In this document: positions 1-7,544 of the stretch, one piece after another
How positions within the stretch are numbered: position 1 is the stretch's first letter
Layout: each line of letters opens with the position of its first letter
Assembly (NCBI GenBank): GCA_943325195.2
Contig: CALPON020000016.1
Location: 1-34,472, forward strand
DNA: 34,472 nt
Reading direction: 5' to 3'
Source of the DNA: Sphingobacterium thalpophilum
GTDB taxonomy: Bacteria > Bacteroidota > Bacteroidia > B-17B0 > Aurantibacillaceae
Translations under genes and position numbers: made by a program
The notes under the pieces: generated by a model
What the model saw: the letters and a program-made list of their open reading frames with translations, nothing else
Told to the model about the DNA's origin: nothing
Databases searched by the model: none

Positions 1-140
1 AGGTGGAAACACTGACCAGCTACGATACCCTTGTGAAGGCTGCGCTCGAAAAAGAATACATTGATGAAAAGGATCTGAAGAGTCTGCAAGACTGGCGGAC
101 CAATCCGGCTGCTTGGAGTGAAGCTTTTAATACGCAATAA
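1..140 (+). CDS. pyrE: Orotate phosphoribosyltransferase, C-terminal end (partial)
   Basis: Only the last 45 codons are in the window (reading frame from base 3, TAA at 138-140), ending LQDWRTNPAAWSEAFNTQ. From memory, the pattern of an acidic tail, then a 'Y-I-x-E-x-D-L-x-x-L-x-x-W-R-x-N-P-x-x-W' segment resembles the C-terminus of Bacteroidota PyrE, which makes orotidine 5'-phosphate from orotate and PRPP in pyrimidine synthesis. The catalytic region is outside the window, so this rests on tail similarity and context: an SRPBCC-fold gene like the one at 844 is a common pyrE neighbour in this phylum. The stop lies one base before the next start, so the genes are probably co-transcribed. It could be another protein; the name is provisional. 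Confidence 0.5.
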   Translation, partial: VETLTSYDTLVKAALEKEYIDEKDLKSLQDWRTNPAAWSEAFNTQ

Positions 141-141
141 A

Positions 142-840
142 ATGAAGAAAATTCTTTCGGCGCTGGTCCTTCTGCTGTCTTTCTTAGGTCAAGCGCAGGA
201 TAATCTGAGTACCCGTCCCTTTATCGAAATCAGCGGCACATCAGAGACCTTTGTGGTACCAGATGAAATCTATCTGCAAATCACGTTGTTGGAACGAATG
301 GAGGGAAAGGAAAAAATTACAATCGAGCGTCAGGAAAATGATTTGAAAAAAAATCTGAAAGAAATTGGGATTGATTTGTCAAACCTGAGTCTAAGCAGTG
401 CAAATGCTGATTATAAAAGCATCCGCAGAAAAGAAAAAGACGTTCTCATTTCTAAACGCTATCAGCTGAAATTAGCAACGACGGATCAGCTGGCAAAGGT
501 TTATGAGCGTCTGGATAAACTAAATGCAGATGATGCTTCTGTTCAGCGGGTGGCTAATTCAAAAATCGCTGATTTCCAGAAAGAAAACAGAATTAAAGCG
601 CTGAGGGCTGCGAAAGAAAAAGCAGATTATCTGCTTAACGCGATCGGTCAGCAGGCTGGAACGGCCTTATTTATTCAAGAGAGTGAAAATTATGTCGACG
701 AGGGTCCGGCGCAAACGCGCATGTGGGCTATGAAAGCGAACATGATCACCGAAGATCGGCAACAGGAAGAGCCATTGGCTTTCACGAAAATAAAAGTCCG
801 TTCTTCTTATCTGGTTCGCTACGAGATTCTTAAAAAATAA
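142..840 (+). CDS. SIMPL (DUF541) domain secreted protein
   Basis: A 232-residue protein with a clear Sec signal peptide (MKKILSALVLLLSFLGQAQ) followed by a single SIMPL/DUF541 domain. The family is recognised from the opening 'IEISGTSETFVVPDEIYLQI', the alternating strand-and-helix body, and the late 'KENRIKALRAAKEKADYLLNAIG' helix, which matches the usual 'A-x-x-A-r-x-K-A' signature. SIMPL proteins are periplasmic or surface proteins with no agreed biochemical function; some form oligomers. The ORF track starts at GTG 118, but that would run through the upstream stop and put eight polar residues before the signal peptide, so ATG 142 is preferred. It starts one base after the upstream stop and ends three bases before the next start, so it lies inside the pyrE/SRPBCC cluster. 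Confidence 0.82.
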   Translation: MKKILSALVLLLSFLGQAQDNLSTRPFIEISGTSETFVVPDEIYLQITLLERMEGKEKITIERQENDLKKNLKEIGIDLSNLSLSSANADYKSIRRKEKDVLISKRYQLKLATTDQLAKVYERLDKLNADDASVQRVANSKIADFQKENRIKALRAAKEKADYLLNAIGQQAGTALFIQESENYVDEGPAQTRMWAMKANMITEDRQQEEPLAFTKIKVRSSYLVRYEILKK

Positions 841-843
841 TCC

Positions 844-1242
844 GTGGCCGCTTTTACTCTCCATAGCGAGGAACATACAACGGCCTCCTCCGTCCCTCAA
901 GTCTTTTTATTTTTAAGTGATTTTAAGAACTTTGAATCCATTCTTCCGGAAGATCGGGTTTCTAATTTTCAATACAAGGGTGATGCTTGTTCCTTTGACA
1001 TCAAAGGTATGACACCCCTACAGATTCGTCTTGCAGATAAAAAGGAAAATGAATACCTGCTTTTCGCAACCGAAGGTTTGGCGCGTTTTAATTTCAATTT
1101 AAAAGTGATCTTTAGTGACACCACCTGCCGGGTCGAACTTTCTGGCGATATGAATCCCATCATTAAATCCATGGCAGAGAAACCATTGTCTGGTTTGATT
1201 AACACCATGTCTCTTCGTTTATCTCAGCTTCAAATTACTTAA
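844..1242 (+). CDS. SRPBCC-fold (polyketide cyclase/START-like) protein
   Basis: A 132-residue cytoplasmic protein without a signal peptide, starting at GTG 844, three bases after the previous stop. It opens with a strand carrying charged and threonine residues, then 'SSVPQVFLFLSDFKNFESILPE', the typical first helix of an SRPBCC helix-grip fold ('vFnFLsDfnNfe'). It ends with a long amphipathic helix 'IIKSMAEKPLSGLINTMSLRLSQLQ'. The fold binds hydrophobic ligands in many families, but the ligand here is unknown. In Bacteroidota a gene of this type often follows pyrE, which supports both calls. No better start is visible; the GTG is needed to include the first strand. Confidence 0.75.
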   Translation: MAAFTLHSEEHTTASSVPQVFLFLSDFKNFESILPEDRVSNFQYKGDACSFDIKGMTPLQIRLADKKENEYLLFATEGLARFNFNLKVIFSDTTCRVELSGDMNPIIKSMAEKPLSGLINTMSLRLSQLQIT

Positions 1243-1249
1243 ACTTGTC

Positions 1250-1537
1250 ATGAACTTCATCATCAATGCTGCCATTCAGCTTTTGCCCATTGGCGATACC
1301 ACCAACAAGATTGCCATCATTGATAAAGCGATTGCTCTCATTGCAGAAAGTGGACTGATCTACAAAGTCTGTCCCTTTGAAACGGTAGTCGAAGGGCCTT
1401 CCGAAAAGGTCTATGAATTGATTCGGAGAATCCAAGAAAGTACCTTAACGAATGGCTGTCCGGAACTCTTAATCAATATCAAAATCCACGCAGCCACACG
1501 CGATTTATTTATTCAGGATAAGCTTGAAAAGTATTAA
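1250..1537 (+). CDS. MTH1187 family thiamine-binding protein
   Basis: A 95-residue protein matching the MTH1187/YqgV (DUF77, Thiamine_BP) family in length and pattern: 'NAAIQLLPIGDTTNKIAIIDKAIALIAESGLIYKVCPFETVVEGPSEKVYELIRRIQE'. The segments 'IQLLPIG', 'SGLxYxVxPFxTVVEG' and the C-terminal 'INIKIHAATRD' are characteristic. Members have a small ferredoxin-like fold, usually tetrameric, and some bind thiamine or related pyrimidine precursors in the cytoplasm. It starts seven bases after the SRPBCC gene, so probably shares its transcript. The stop codon lies within the left arm of a 10-bp inverted repeat. No TPP riboswitch is visible nearby, so a thiamine link rests on family membership alone. 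Confidence 0.82.
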   Translation: MNFIINAAIQLLPIGDTTNKIAIIDKAIALIAESGLIYKVCPFETVVEGPSEKVYELIRRIQESTLTNGCPELLINIKIHAATRDLFIQDKLEKY

Positions 1538-1570
1538 GGCAGAAAGAATCTCAAATTCCATCTGCCTTAA
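1534..1570 (+). terminator. Possible terminator hairpin after the thiamine-binding gene
   Basis: A perfect 10-bp inverted repeat, TTAAGGCAGA and TCTGCCTTAA, separated by 17 bases and overlapping the stop codon at 1250-1537. No T-tract follows, so it is not a classic intrinsic terminator, but it sits between convergent genes where a terminator is expected. Confidence 0.4.
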
Positions 1571-1624
1571 CCTGTTGTCGGTGTATAAATCAGTTTGTTG
1601 ATTGGTCTCTTTTTTCTCCTTGCG

Positions 1625-4600
1625 TTAATTAACTGGACTGAGTTGTTTGACCTTCGGTAGATAGGTAGTAACCGTTTTCTTTAATTTTTCTTCACCCGTT
1701 TTGTATTCCTTCTCAAGCCCCTCTATGGCTTCTAGTTGAAGGTTGTTGGGGCAGGATTCCATCCCACAAAACGTTGCATAAAGTTCCGAAACTTTTTCAC
1801 GGAGACGCTCTTCATCGGCAAAGATGGAAAGTTTTTTTGTTGCCGTTAATTCCGCTTTAACTTTCTGCAAGTCATCGTAAAAGAGACGCGCGGTTTTGTT
1901 TTTTGAAAAAGCGACAGTGTCCCGCTTTAAAACAGTTTGTATTTTATTAATGGTGTCTATGGAACCATTAATCTTGTTGTACAACTGTTGTAATTGTATA
2001 CTCTTTTCGTAGACCAGACGACGATCTGCAAGGGTCAGATCCGGATTTTTATCATCATGTACACAGTTAAATTTACACGTATATTCTTTGTCTTTTATTT
2101 TTAGTCTGCAGGTATATTCTCCCGGAAGTACCATGGGCGCCGTAAATCCAGCGCCATCCATTTTCGTACTGCCAGAGGCGACCTTCGGCGGATTGCCACG
2201 TAAGTTCCAGCTGACCGTATTAATGCCCTTACGGATCGTGCCGGGAAGAGATTGCACCAGCAGACCTTTATCATCTAAAATATCAATTGTCACTTTCCCT
2301 GCATTTAGGCGGCTTTTCAGATAATAAGTAATCCTTGGTTTCTCGGCAGGATTTCCAGTGTACCAGCCTCCGCTCACCTCAGGCCCACCCCAACCAAACT
2401 TTCCGTTGTTGAGGGTGATGTCCGAAATCGGATATAAGTAAACATCTTCTTCCAATTTTTCTTTGCTGAGTTGACGTAAAGCACGAATATCATCCACCAC
2501 AAAAATACCACGACCATGGCTGGCAATAATTAAATCATGTGTCGTGGGGTGAATTTGAATATCCCTCGCCAGGACATATTCCGGAATATTATTCTTCATT
2601 CGAAACCAGTTTTGTCCACCATCCAGTGTGGCAAAAAGTCCCATCTCGGTCCCTAGAAACAGCATGTCTTTATTCACTAGGTCTTCTCTTATTTTGTGTG
2701 CAAAGCCAGTGAAATCTTTGCCTTGAAGGCGTTTCCAGGTCTTACCCAAATCTGAACTCACAGCCACATAGGTCTGCATATCGCCATACATATGATTTTC
2801 AAAGGTGGCATACACGGTTGTTTTATTAAAGCGGGAGGGTTCAATACTGCTGACCCAGCTTTGTTTGGCGATGCCTGTAGCGCTGATGTTTGCACTTACA
2901 TTGGTCCATGTTTTTCCGCCATCTGTGGTGACCTGCAGATTACCATCATCTGTTCCGACCCAGATTAGGTTTTCATCGATTGGGGATTCCGCCATGGTGA
3001 AAATAGTACAGTGATTTTCAGCACTGGTATTGTCCTCACTCAGACCACCACTGTCTTCCTGTTCCTGCTTTTTCTTGTCATTGGTCGTCAAATCCGGCGA
3101 AATCCGTTTCCAGTTTCTACCCTGATCGACGGACTTGTACAGGTACTGGGCAGCTACATACAGATTTTTGGGATTAGCAGCGCCAGTCACAATGGGCGTA
3201 TTCCAGTTCCATCTTAACTTCTCTTCATTCGCTGTTTTTTGAGGCTGAATGTATTCAGATTTCATGTTTAGCAAATTGGTGCGGAACATATGTCCCCCTT
3301 GATACTCACTGTAAACATGCTGACCATCAATATCGGGTACGACCCAAAATCCATCGCCTCCGTTCACACGACTCCAGTGGGCATTGCCAATTCCCCCTGG
3401 TGCCGCACTGGGTGCTGTCCAAGATCCATTGTCTTGCAAACCGCCATAAAGATTATAGGTTTCTTTCCTATCATAAGCCACATGATAAAACTGCGAAACG
3501 GGTAAGCCATGATTGAATTGCCAGGTCGTCCCACGGTCGACACTCATGTATACCCCTCCATCTGTTCCGAGATAGAGAATATTGGTATTGGCGGGATTGA
3601 TCCATAAGGCATGCATATCACTGTGCACCCAGCCTCCTTCGCTGCTGGCATCTGTAAATGAATAACCACCATCACTGCTGTAAGCAAATTGATAAGCAGG
3701 ACGATAAACACGCAGCGGATCTTTGGGATCAATAACGACCGTACTGAAATAAAACGGGCGTGCAACAATGTTCATGGTCGCACTCTGACTCTTCCAGGTT
3801 TCTCCCGCATCTTCAGATATATATAGTCCTGTGGCCTTACTCTCCACAATCGCAATCATCTTCTTTGGATCAGAAGGGGCTAAGGTCATGGCAATGCGTC
3901 CAAATGGTTTAGCAGGTAGACCGTTTTTGATTTCTCGCCAGCTCTTACCGCCATCGGTACTTTTGAATAAACCACTCCCAGTGCCGCCAGAATTAAATGT
4001 ATAAGGCTTTCTCCTAAATTGCCAGGTGCTGGCAAACACAATATTGGGATTGATGGGATCAATCAGAAAATCAGCCACTCCCGTCTCTTCATTGATGTAA
4101 AGAATTTTTTCCCAGGTTTCACCGCCGTCCAGTGATTTATATAAACCCCTGTGTTTGCTATTGCTCCATAGTGGTCCCGGCACAGCGACATACACAATAT
4201 CAGGTTGTTTGGGGTCCAGCACAATTTTACTGATATGTTCGGTGCTGTCTAAACCAATTTTTTTCCAGTTCCCACCCGCATCTGTGCTCTTGTATAAACC
4301 ATCTCCAATAGAAACACTGTTGCGCATATTAGACTCTCCGCTTCCCACGTAGACAATAGAGGGACTACTTTGATTAATAGCGAGGGCACCAATACTTTGA
4401 CAGTGCTTGTCAAAAATCGATTTATAAGAAGCTCCGCCGTTAGTCGATTTCCAGACACCGCCACCCGCTGTGCCAACAAAAAGGGTTTTTCCTTCATCGG
4501 CATTAACACCCTCAATGACGCTGATGCGTCCGCTCATTGAGCCGGGACCGAATTGGCGGGCGTCCATACTGCCCAGCATACCCGAATTAAAAAGCGTCTG

Positions 4601-4660
4601 AGCAGCGAGGCCGCTCCACATGAGCAGACCGGCGACAAAGGAGGTACCTGTTCTTTTCAT
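1625..4660 (-). CDS. Asp-box (BNR/sortilin VPS10-like) beta-propeller secreted protein
   Basis: A 1011-residue exported protein (signal peptide MKRTGTSFVAGLLMWSGLAAQ). About residues 25-720 form a propeller built from Asp-box repeats S-x-D-x-G-x-x-W. I count about eleven, including KSTNGGASY, KSTDAGGNW, KSLDGGETW, KSTDGGKSW, TTDGGKTW, SSDLGKTW and TLDGGQNW. This is the architecture of the 'WD40/YVTN/BNR-like glycosyl hydrolase' or sortilin-type proteins common in Bacteroidota. Around 770-865 is a beta-sandwich resembling FlgD/Ig modules ('GINTVSWNLRGNPP' and 'LPGEYTCRLKI'), followed by a charged, helix-rich tail with two Cys. There is no T9SS sorting domain, so it is probably periplasmic or held at the outer membrane. 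Enzyme activity is not demonstrated. Its ATG overlaps the TAA of the upstream gene (TAATG), implying translational coupling. Confidence 0.85.
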   Translation of the reverse strand: MKRTGTSFVAGLLMWSGLAAQTLFNSGMLGSMDARQFGPGSMSGRISVIEGVNADEGKTLFVGTAGGGVWKSTNGGASYKSIFDKHCQSIGALAINQSSPSIVYVGSGESNMRNSVSIGDGLYKSTDAGGNWKKIGLDSTEHISKIVLDPKQPDIVYVAVPGPLWSNSKHRGLYKSLDGGETWEKILYINEETGVADFLIDPINPNIVFASTWQFRRKPYTFNSGGTGSGLFKSTDGGKSWREIKNGLPAKPFGRIAMTLAPSDPKKMIAIVESKATGLYISEDAGETWKSQSATMNIVARPFYFSTVVIDPKDPLRVYRPAYQFAYSSDGGYSFTDASSEGGWVHSDMHALWINPANTNILYLGTDGGVYMSVDRGTTWQFNHGLPVSQFYHVAYDRKETYNLYGGLQDNGSWTAPSAAPGGIGNAHWSRVNGGDGFWVVPDIDGQHVYSEYQGGHMFRTNLLNMKSEYIQPQKTANEEKLRWNWNTPIVTGAANPKNLYVAAQYLYKSVDQGRNWKRISPDLTTNDKKKQEQEDSGGLSEDNTSAENHCTIFTMAESPIDENLIWVGTDDGNLQVTTDGGKTWTNVSANISATGIAKQSWVSSIEPSRFNKTTVYATFENHMYGDMQTYVAVSSDLGKTWKRLQGKDFTGFAHKIREDLVNKDMLFLGTEMGLFATLDGGQNWFRMKNNIPEYVLARDIQIHPTTHDLIIASHGRGIFVVDDIRALRQLSKEKLEEDVYLYPISDITLNNGKFGWGGPEVSGGWYTGNPAEKPRITYYLKSRLNAGKVTIDILDDKGLLVQSLPGTIRKGINTVSWNLRGNPPKVASGSTKMDGAGFTAPMVLPGEYTCRLKIKDKEYTCKFNCVHDDKNPDLTLADRRLVYEKSIQLQQLYNKINGSIDTINKIQTVLKRDTVAFSKNKTARLFYDDLQKVKAELTATKKLSIFADEERLREKVSELYATFCGMESCPNNLQLEAIEGLEKEYKTGEEKLKKTVTTYLPKVKQLSPVN

Positions 4661-5358
4661 TATTTTGCGTTTTGGAAAAGTGATTTATCAAGAACGGGAT
4701 TGACCTCCACCTTTATAATATCCATTGTTCCCCAGTCACTGGAAATGGCCATCGGAAGGACAATGCCCTCCGGTAGTTTTTCAAAATTAGAGAAGGAGCT
4801 GGTATTCTCCATCTCTTTTCCATTCGCTTTAATTTTCGATACTTCCTTTATGACGTAATAACTTTCAGTGTCCATAAAATAGGTCGTTTCCTGCCCGTCT
4901 TTATTGACCATCTTTAATTTGAAACATTCCATCCCTTCAATGTCTTCTTTCCCAAGTAACTCTAGCTTCTTACCCAGTTCTTTATAACTAATGAACTCAT
5001 TCTGCAGATTCAGATCATCTTGCGCTGATTTTACATCATCACTAGTCATGGGCTCTGGTTTGGTCTGCCCCTGAAAGGGCATAAAACTCCAGCCTTCTGT
5101 TTTAGTCACAAAATTATAGCCCTTCATACCGGCCACTTCAATATCCTGACGAAAGGCCTGCTTATCGACTTGACAAAGGACTATCGAAATTTCACCGCCG
5201 CCCTGCTTCATGCTGCAGGTGGTCCGCAGACTCTTGATCTTAGACCAATTTTCTTTTCCGCCCGAGGCTTCAATGTGTTTTTTTACAATGGCATCCAAGG
5301 TCTGACTTTGCATGGCATTCACTAAAAGGACGAGCCCAAGTATTACTAGTTTTTTCAT
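4660..5358 (-). CDS. LolA-like outer membrane lipoprotein-sorting-fold protein
   Basis: A 232-residue protein with a signal peptide (MKKLVILGLVLLVNAMQSQ) and then 'TLDAIVKKHIEASGGKENWSKIKSLRTTCSMKQGGGEISI'. That opening, with 'HIEASGGKEN', is typical of the Bacteroidota proteins annotated as outer membrane lipoprotein-sorting proteins, which share the LolA/LolB half-barrel fold. Later strands ('GMECFKLKMVNKDGQETTYFMDTESYYVIKEV') fit the same pattern. Whether it carries lipoproteins or another hydrophobic ligand is unknown. It is the first gene of a two-gene unit; its stop overlaps by one base with the start of the Asp-box propeller gene, so the two are probably made together and may work on the same envelope process. 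Confidence 0.72.
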   Translation of the reverse strand: MKKLVILGLVLLVNAMQSQTLDAIVKKHIEASGGKENWSKIKSLRTTCSMKQGGGEISIVLCQVDKQAFRQDIEVAGMKGYNFVTKTEGWSFMPFQGQTKPEPMTSDDVKSAQDDLNLQNEFISYKELGKKLELLGKEDIEGMECFKLKMVNKDGQETTYFMDTESYYVIKEVSKIKANGKEMENTSSFSNFEKLPEGIVLPMAISSDWGTMDIIKVEVNPVLDKSLFQNAK

Positions 5359-5721
5359 AGAAGTTTCTTTTACTATAAAACTAGTAAAAAAACATCAGTT
5401 AGTTGGACTTGTATTAGAAGGAAGACCTTTACCCCTTTAAAAAAATAGTCGTTTGAAGTAAAAACCGCCTTGGCGACCGGGGGAAAGTAAAAAGTTTATT
5501 CCCTGTTTGCCATCCGTTTTTATGGCTTGGACTGAAAACGAGGAAGATAGAGCCTGTTGAAGACATTGCAACTTTATGTAGACTTGTCGCAGAGGGCTTT
5601 GCAGCATAAAGCACGCAAATCTTTTTTAGCTCCTTACTTAAGGTGGCTTTGTGTTATGAAAGAAAAAAGGGAGACGGCCAGATTTGTTGGCAGTAATTCA
5701 GTTTTTTTCCTAGCGACTCAA
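5359..5721. other. 363-bp intergenic region
   Basis: Lies upstream of the LolA-like gene and downstream of the beta-barrel gene, both on the minus strand. The two short track ORFs here (5429-5614 minus, 5557-5877 plus) show no recognisable family, and the plus one runs antisense into the barrel gene; I treat both as chance. On the minus strand, TAGTTTTA shortly before the LolA-like start is a seven-of-eight-type match to the -7 element without an obvious -33 partner. I see no OmpA-domain remnant that would extend the barrel gene. Confidence 0.4.
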
Positions 5722-6483
5722 TCATCCAGCTTTTTTGGATTTCTTACTTTTTTGACTTTTTGCTTTGCTTTCTGCTTTCTCGTCCCCCCGCACTTTATTC
5801 CGATACTGTTTAACTTTAGGACACTTATCAATTTTATCACCAACTCCCTGCGGCTGCTCTGCACCCAGTTTTCCTAATTTTCCAAGATTAAAAGTCAGCG
5901 CTACACTGTGCAGTAGATAAAGGTCCATGGTTCCTCCTACTTGGAAATCAATGTCATCAAAGGTATTTAGATAGAAAAGTTCCTGCACTTGGACTCCAAT
6001 ATAATCACCAAATTGAAATTTTAATCCTGCGCCAAGGGGTACTGAATAATCAAGACCTTTTCCGCGTTTGGCATAAGTCTCGCTTGAACCGCTCTGCTGC
6101 AGAGCGCTAAAGCCTCCGGTGAGGTAGGGGCGAGCCCAGGACTCCTGCCGCAAAAAATTATAACGTGCAAGTAAATTAAAGGTGGTCATGTTGGTAAGAA
6201 AACGAGTCGGTACAGTCGGGTCCTCATTCCAGTCCCCCAAAAAGCCCACGACTCCCCGGGTTGCAAGAAAGGAGGCGTCCCAGTGACGATTTAAATAGCG
6301 GTTCAGGGATAGGCCGGCATTTCCGTAAAAGGCTTTTCCAAAACGGTAAAACCCGTTGCCTAAATCACCTCGGTATTGCAGAGCGCCGCCGTGCAGACCA
6401 ATATTCCACCTGTGTTCAGAGGTTTGGCCTGAGCTATGATCAATCATCAAAAAGAGAAGCGCCAATAGTGCCAGTTTTTTCAT
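5722..6483 (-). CDS. Outer membrane beta-barrel protein with basic C-terminal tail
   Basis: A 253-residue exported protein (signal peptide MKKLALLALLFLMIDHSSGQ). Residues from about 22 to 205 show alternating hydrophobic strands with aromatic girdles ('WNIGLHGGALQYRGDLGNG', 'NLLARYNFLRQESWARPYLTGGFSALQ', 'VPLGAGLKFQFGDYIGVQVQELF', 'LHSVALTFNLGKLG'), typical of an eight-stranded OmpA/OmpX-like barrel. After the barrel is 'GVGDKIDKCP', resembling the thrombospondin type-3 linker that usually leads into an OmpA peptidoglycan-binding domain. Here the protein stops about 30 residues later with a Lys/Ser-rich tail (KSKAKSQKSKKSKKAG) instead. The missing OmpA domain is the odd point. Substrate or partner is unknown. 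Confidence 0.75.
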   Translation of the reverse strand: MKKLALLALLFLMIDHSSGQTSEHRWNIGLHGGALQYRGDLGNGFYRFGKAFYGNAGLSLNRYLNRHWDASFLATRGVVGFLGDWNEDPTVPTRFLTNMTTFNLLARYNFLRQESWARPYLTGGFSALQQSGSSETYAKRGKGLDYSVPLGAGLKFQFGDYIGVQVQELFYLNTFDDIDFQVGGTMDLYLLHSVALTFNLGKLGKLGAEQPQGVGDKIDKCPKVKQYRNKVRGDEKAESKAKSQKSKKSKKAG

Positions 6484-6620
6484 TTGCGGTGTTTTATCCA
6501 GTCTAAATTACATCCCCCTGCAGCAGCGCTGTCTGCGTATTCGGCACAAGCCATTTTAGCAAGGTTAGACACCTTGTCTGGCCCTTTCAGATTCTGCGGT
6601 TCGGACTCCGATGCAAACTG

Positions 6621-6628
6621 TATATTTG
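6621..6628 (+). promoter_or_regulatory. -7 element directly before the EamA transporter gene
   Basis: TATATTTG is a perfect match to the Bacteroidota -7 consensus TAnnTTTG. It ends eight bases before the preferred ATG at 6637, so a transcript from here would have a leader of only a few bases. The -33 element is weak (TTCG at 6600). Confidence 0.45.
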
Positions 6629-6636
6629 CAGGTCCT

Positions 6637-7533
6637 ATGCAATTGAAATTTAACAGGCACTATGTGCTTTTACATATCCTTGTTTTTATTTGGGGTTTTT
6701 CTCCAATTCTGGGTCGGTACATTACAGCAAACGTTTGGCAGCTGGTTTGGTTTCGCATTCTCATTACCATTGTGGCCATGCTGATTTATCTCAAGGCGAG
6801 TAGACAGGCACTTAAAATTTCAAAAAAGCACTTACTGCAACTAACGGGTGTGGGCATCGTCATTATGGTGCATTGGCTGGCCTTTTACGGCGCTATCAAG
6901 GTTTCCAATATCAGCGTCACCATGGTGGCCTTCAGTACCGGAACACTTTTTAGTTCTATTATTGAACCCATCTTTTATAAAAGAAAAGCGCGCTTCTATG
7001 AAGTGGTTATTGGTCTAATTATTATTGGCGCCATTGCACTGATATTTTCAATCGAAACGCATTTCTGGCTTGGGATTATCCTCGGCATTCTTGCCGCCTT
7101 TACATCCTCTCTTTTTGGTGTATTTAATGGATTGTTATCGAAACAACTGCGACCGGGTATCATCAGTTTTTATGAACTCAGCGCAGCATTTGCTGGACTC
7201 ACGGTGTTTATTCTGGCAACCGGCAATTTTAACGCTTCTTTTTTTATCTTGGATCAGCCCTCCATTATTGGCCTCCTTTTGCTCAGCCTTGTTTGCACCG
7301 TTTTTCCTTTTATTACTTCGGTGGACCTCGCTAAATACATTAGTCCTTACACCATTGTACTCACCGTTAATCTTGAAACAGTGTATGGCATAATCTGGGC
7401 TATTTTATTTTTTAATGAAAATCGGGAAGTGCAGCCCGCATTTTATGCAGGTGTCCTCATTATTTTACTGGCCATTGTCCTGAATTCCTACCTGAAAAGA
7501 CAAAGTGATAAAAAGGAATTGCTAAATGCGTAA
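6637..7533 (+). CDS. EamA/DMT family transporter
   Basis: A 298-residue polytopic inner-membrane protein with about ten hydrophobic helices arranged as two EamA halves. The first helix ('YVLLHILVFIWGFSPILGRYI') has the typical 'W-G-x-x-P-x-x-G/x-R' start of drug/metabolite transporters, and the last segments ('NLETVYGIIWAILFFNENREVQPAFYAGVLIILLAIVLN') match the usual 'nlePvyaiilaxlflgE' ending of the second half. Substrate cannot be predicted; amino acids, nucleobases or other metabolites are all possible in this superfamily. The track's start at 6484 would add 51 residues without membrane character; ATG 6637 places the first helix just after a short basic N-terminus and is preferred. A glycosyltransferase gene follows after 11 bases, so they may share a transcript. 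Confidence 0.85.
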   Translation: MQLKFNRHYVLLHILVFIWGFSPILGRYITANVWQLVWFRILITIVAMLIYLKASRQALKISKKHLLQLTGVGIVIMVHWLAFYGAIKVSNISVTMVAFSTGTLFSSIIEPIFYKRKARFYEVVIGLIIIGAIALIFSIETHFWLGIILGILAAFTSSLFGVFNGLLSKQLRPGIISFYELSAAFAGLTVFILATGNFNASFFILDQPSIIGLLLLSLVCTVFPFITSVDLAKYISPYTIVLTVNLETVYGIIWAILFFNENREVQPAFYAGVLIILLAIVLNSYLKRQSDKKELLNA

Positions 7534-7544
7534 ATTTAAAGCGC

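Noticed and set aside
5557-5877. A 106-residue plus-strand ORF with a Phe-rich hydrophobic centre resembling a membrane protein
   Set aside because: The Phe-rich part is the antisense of the Lys/Ser tail codons of the beta-barrel gene.
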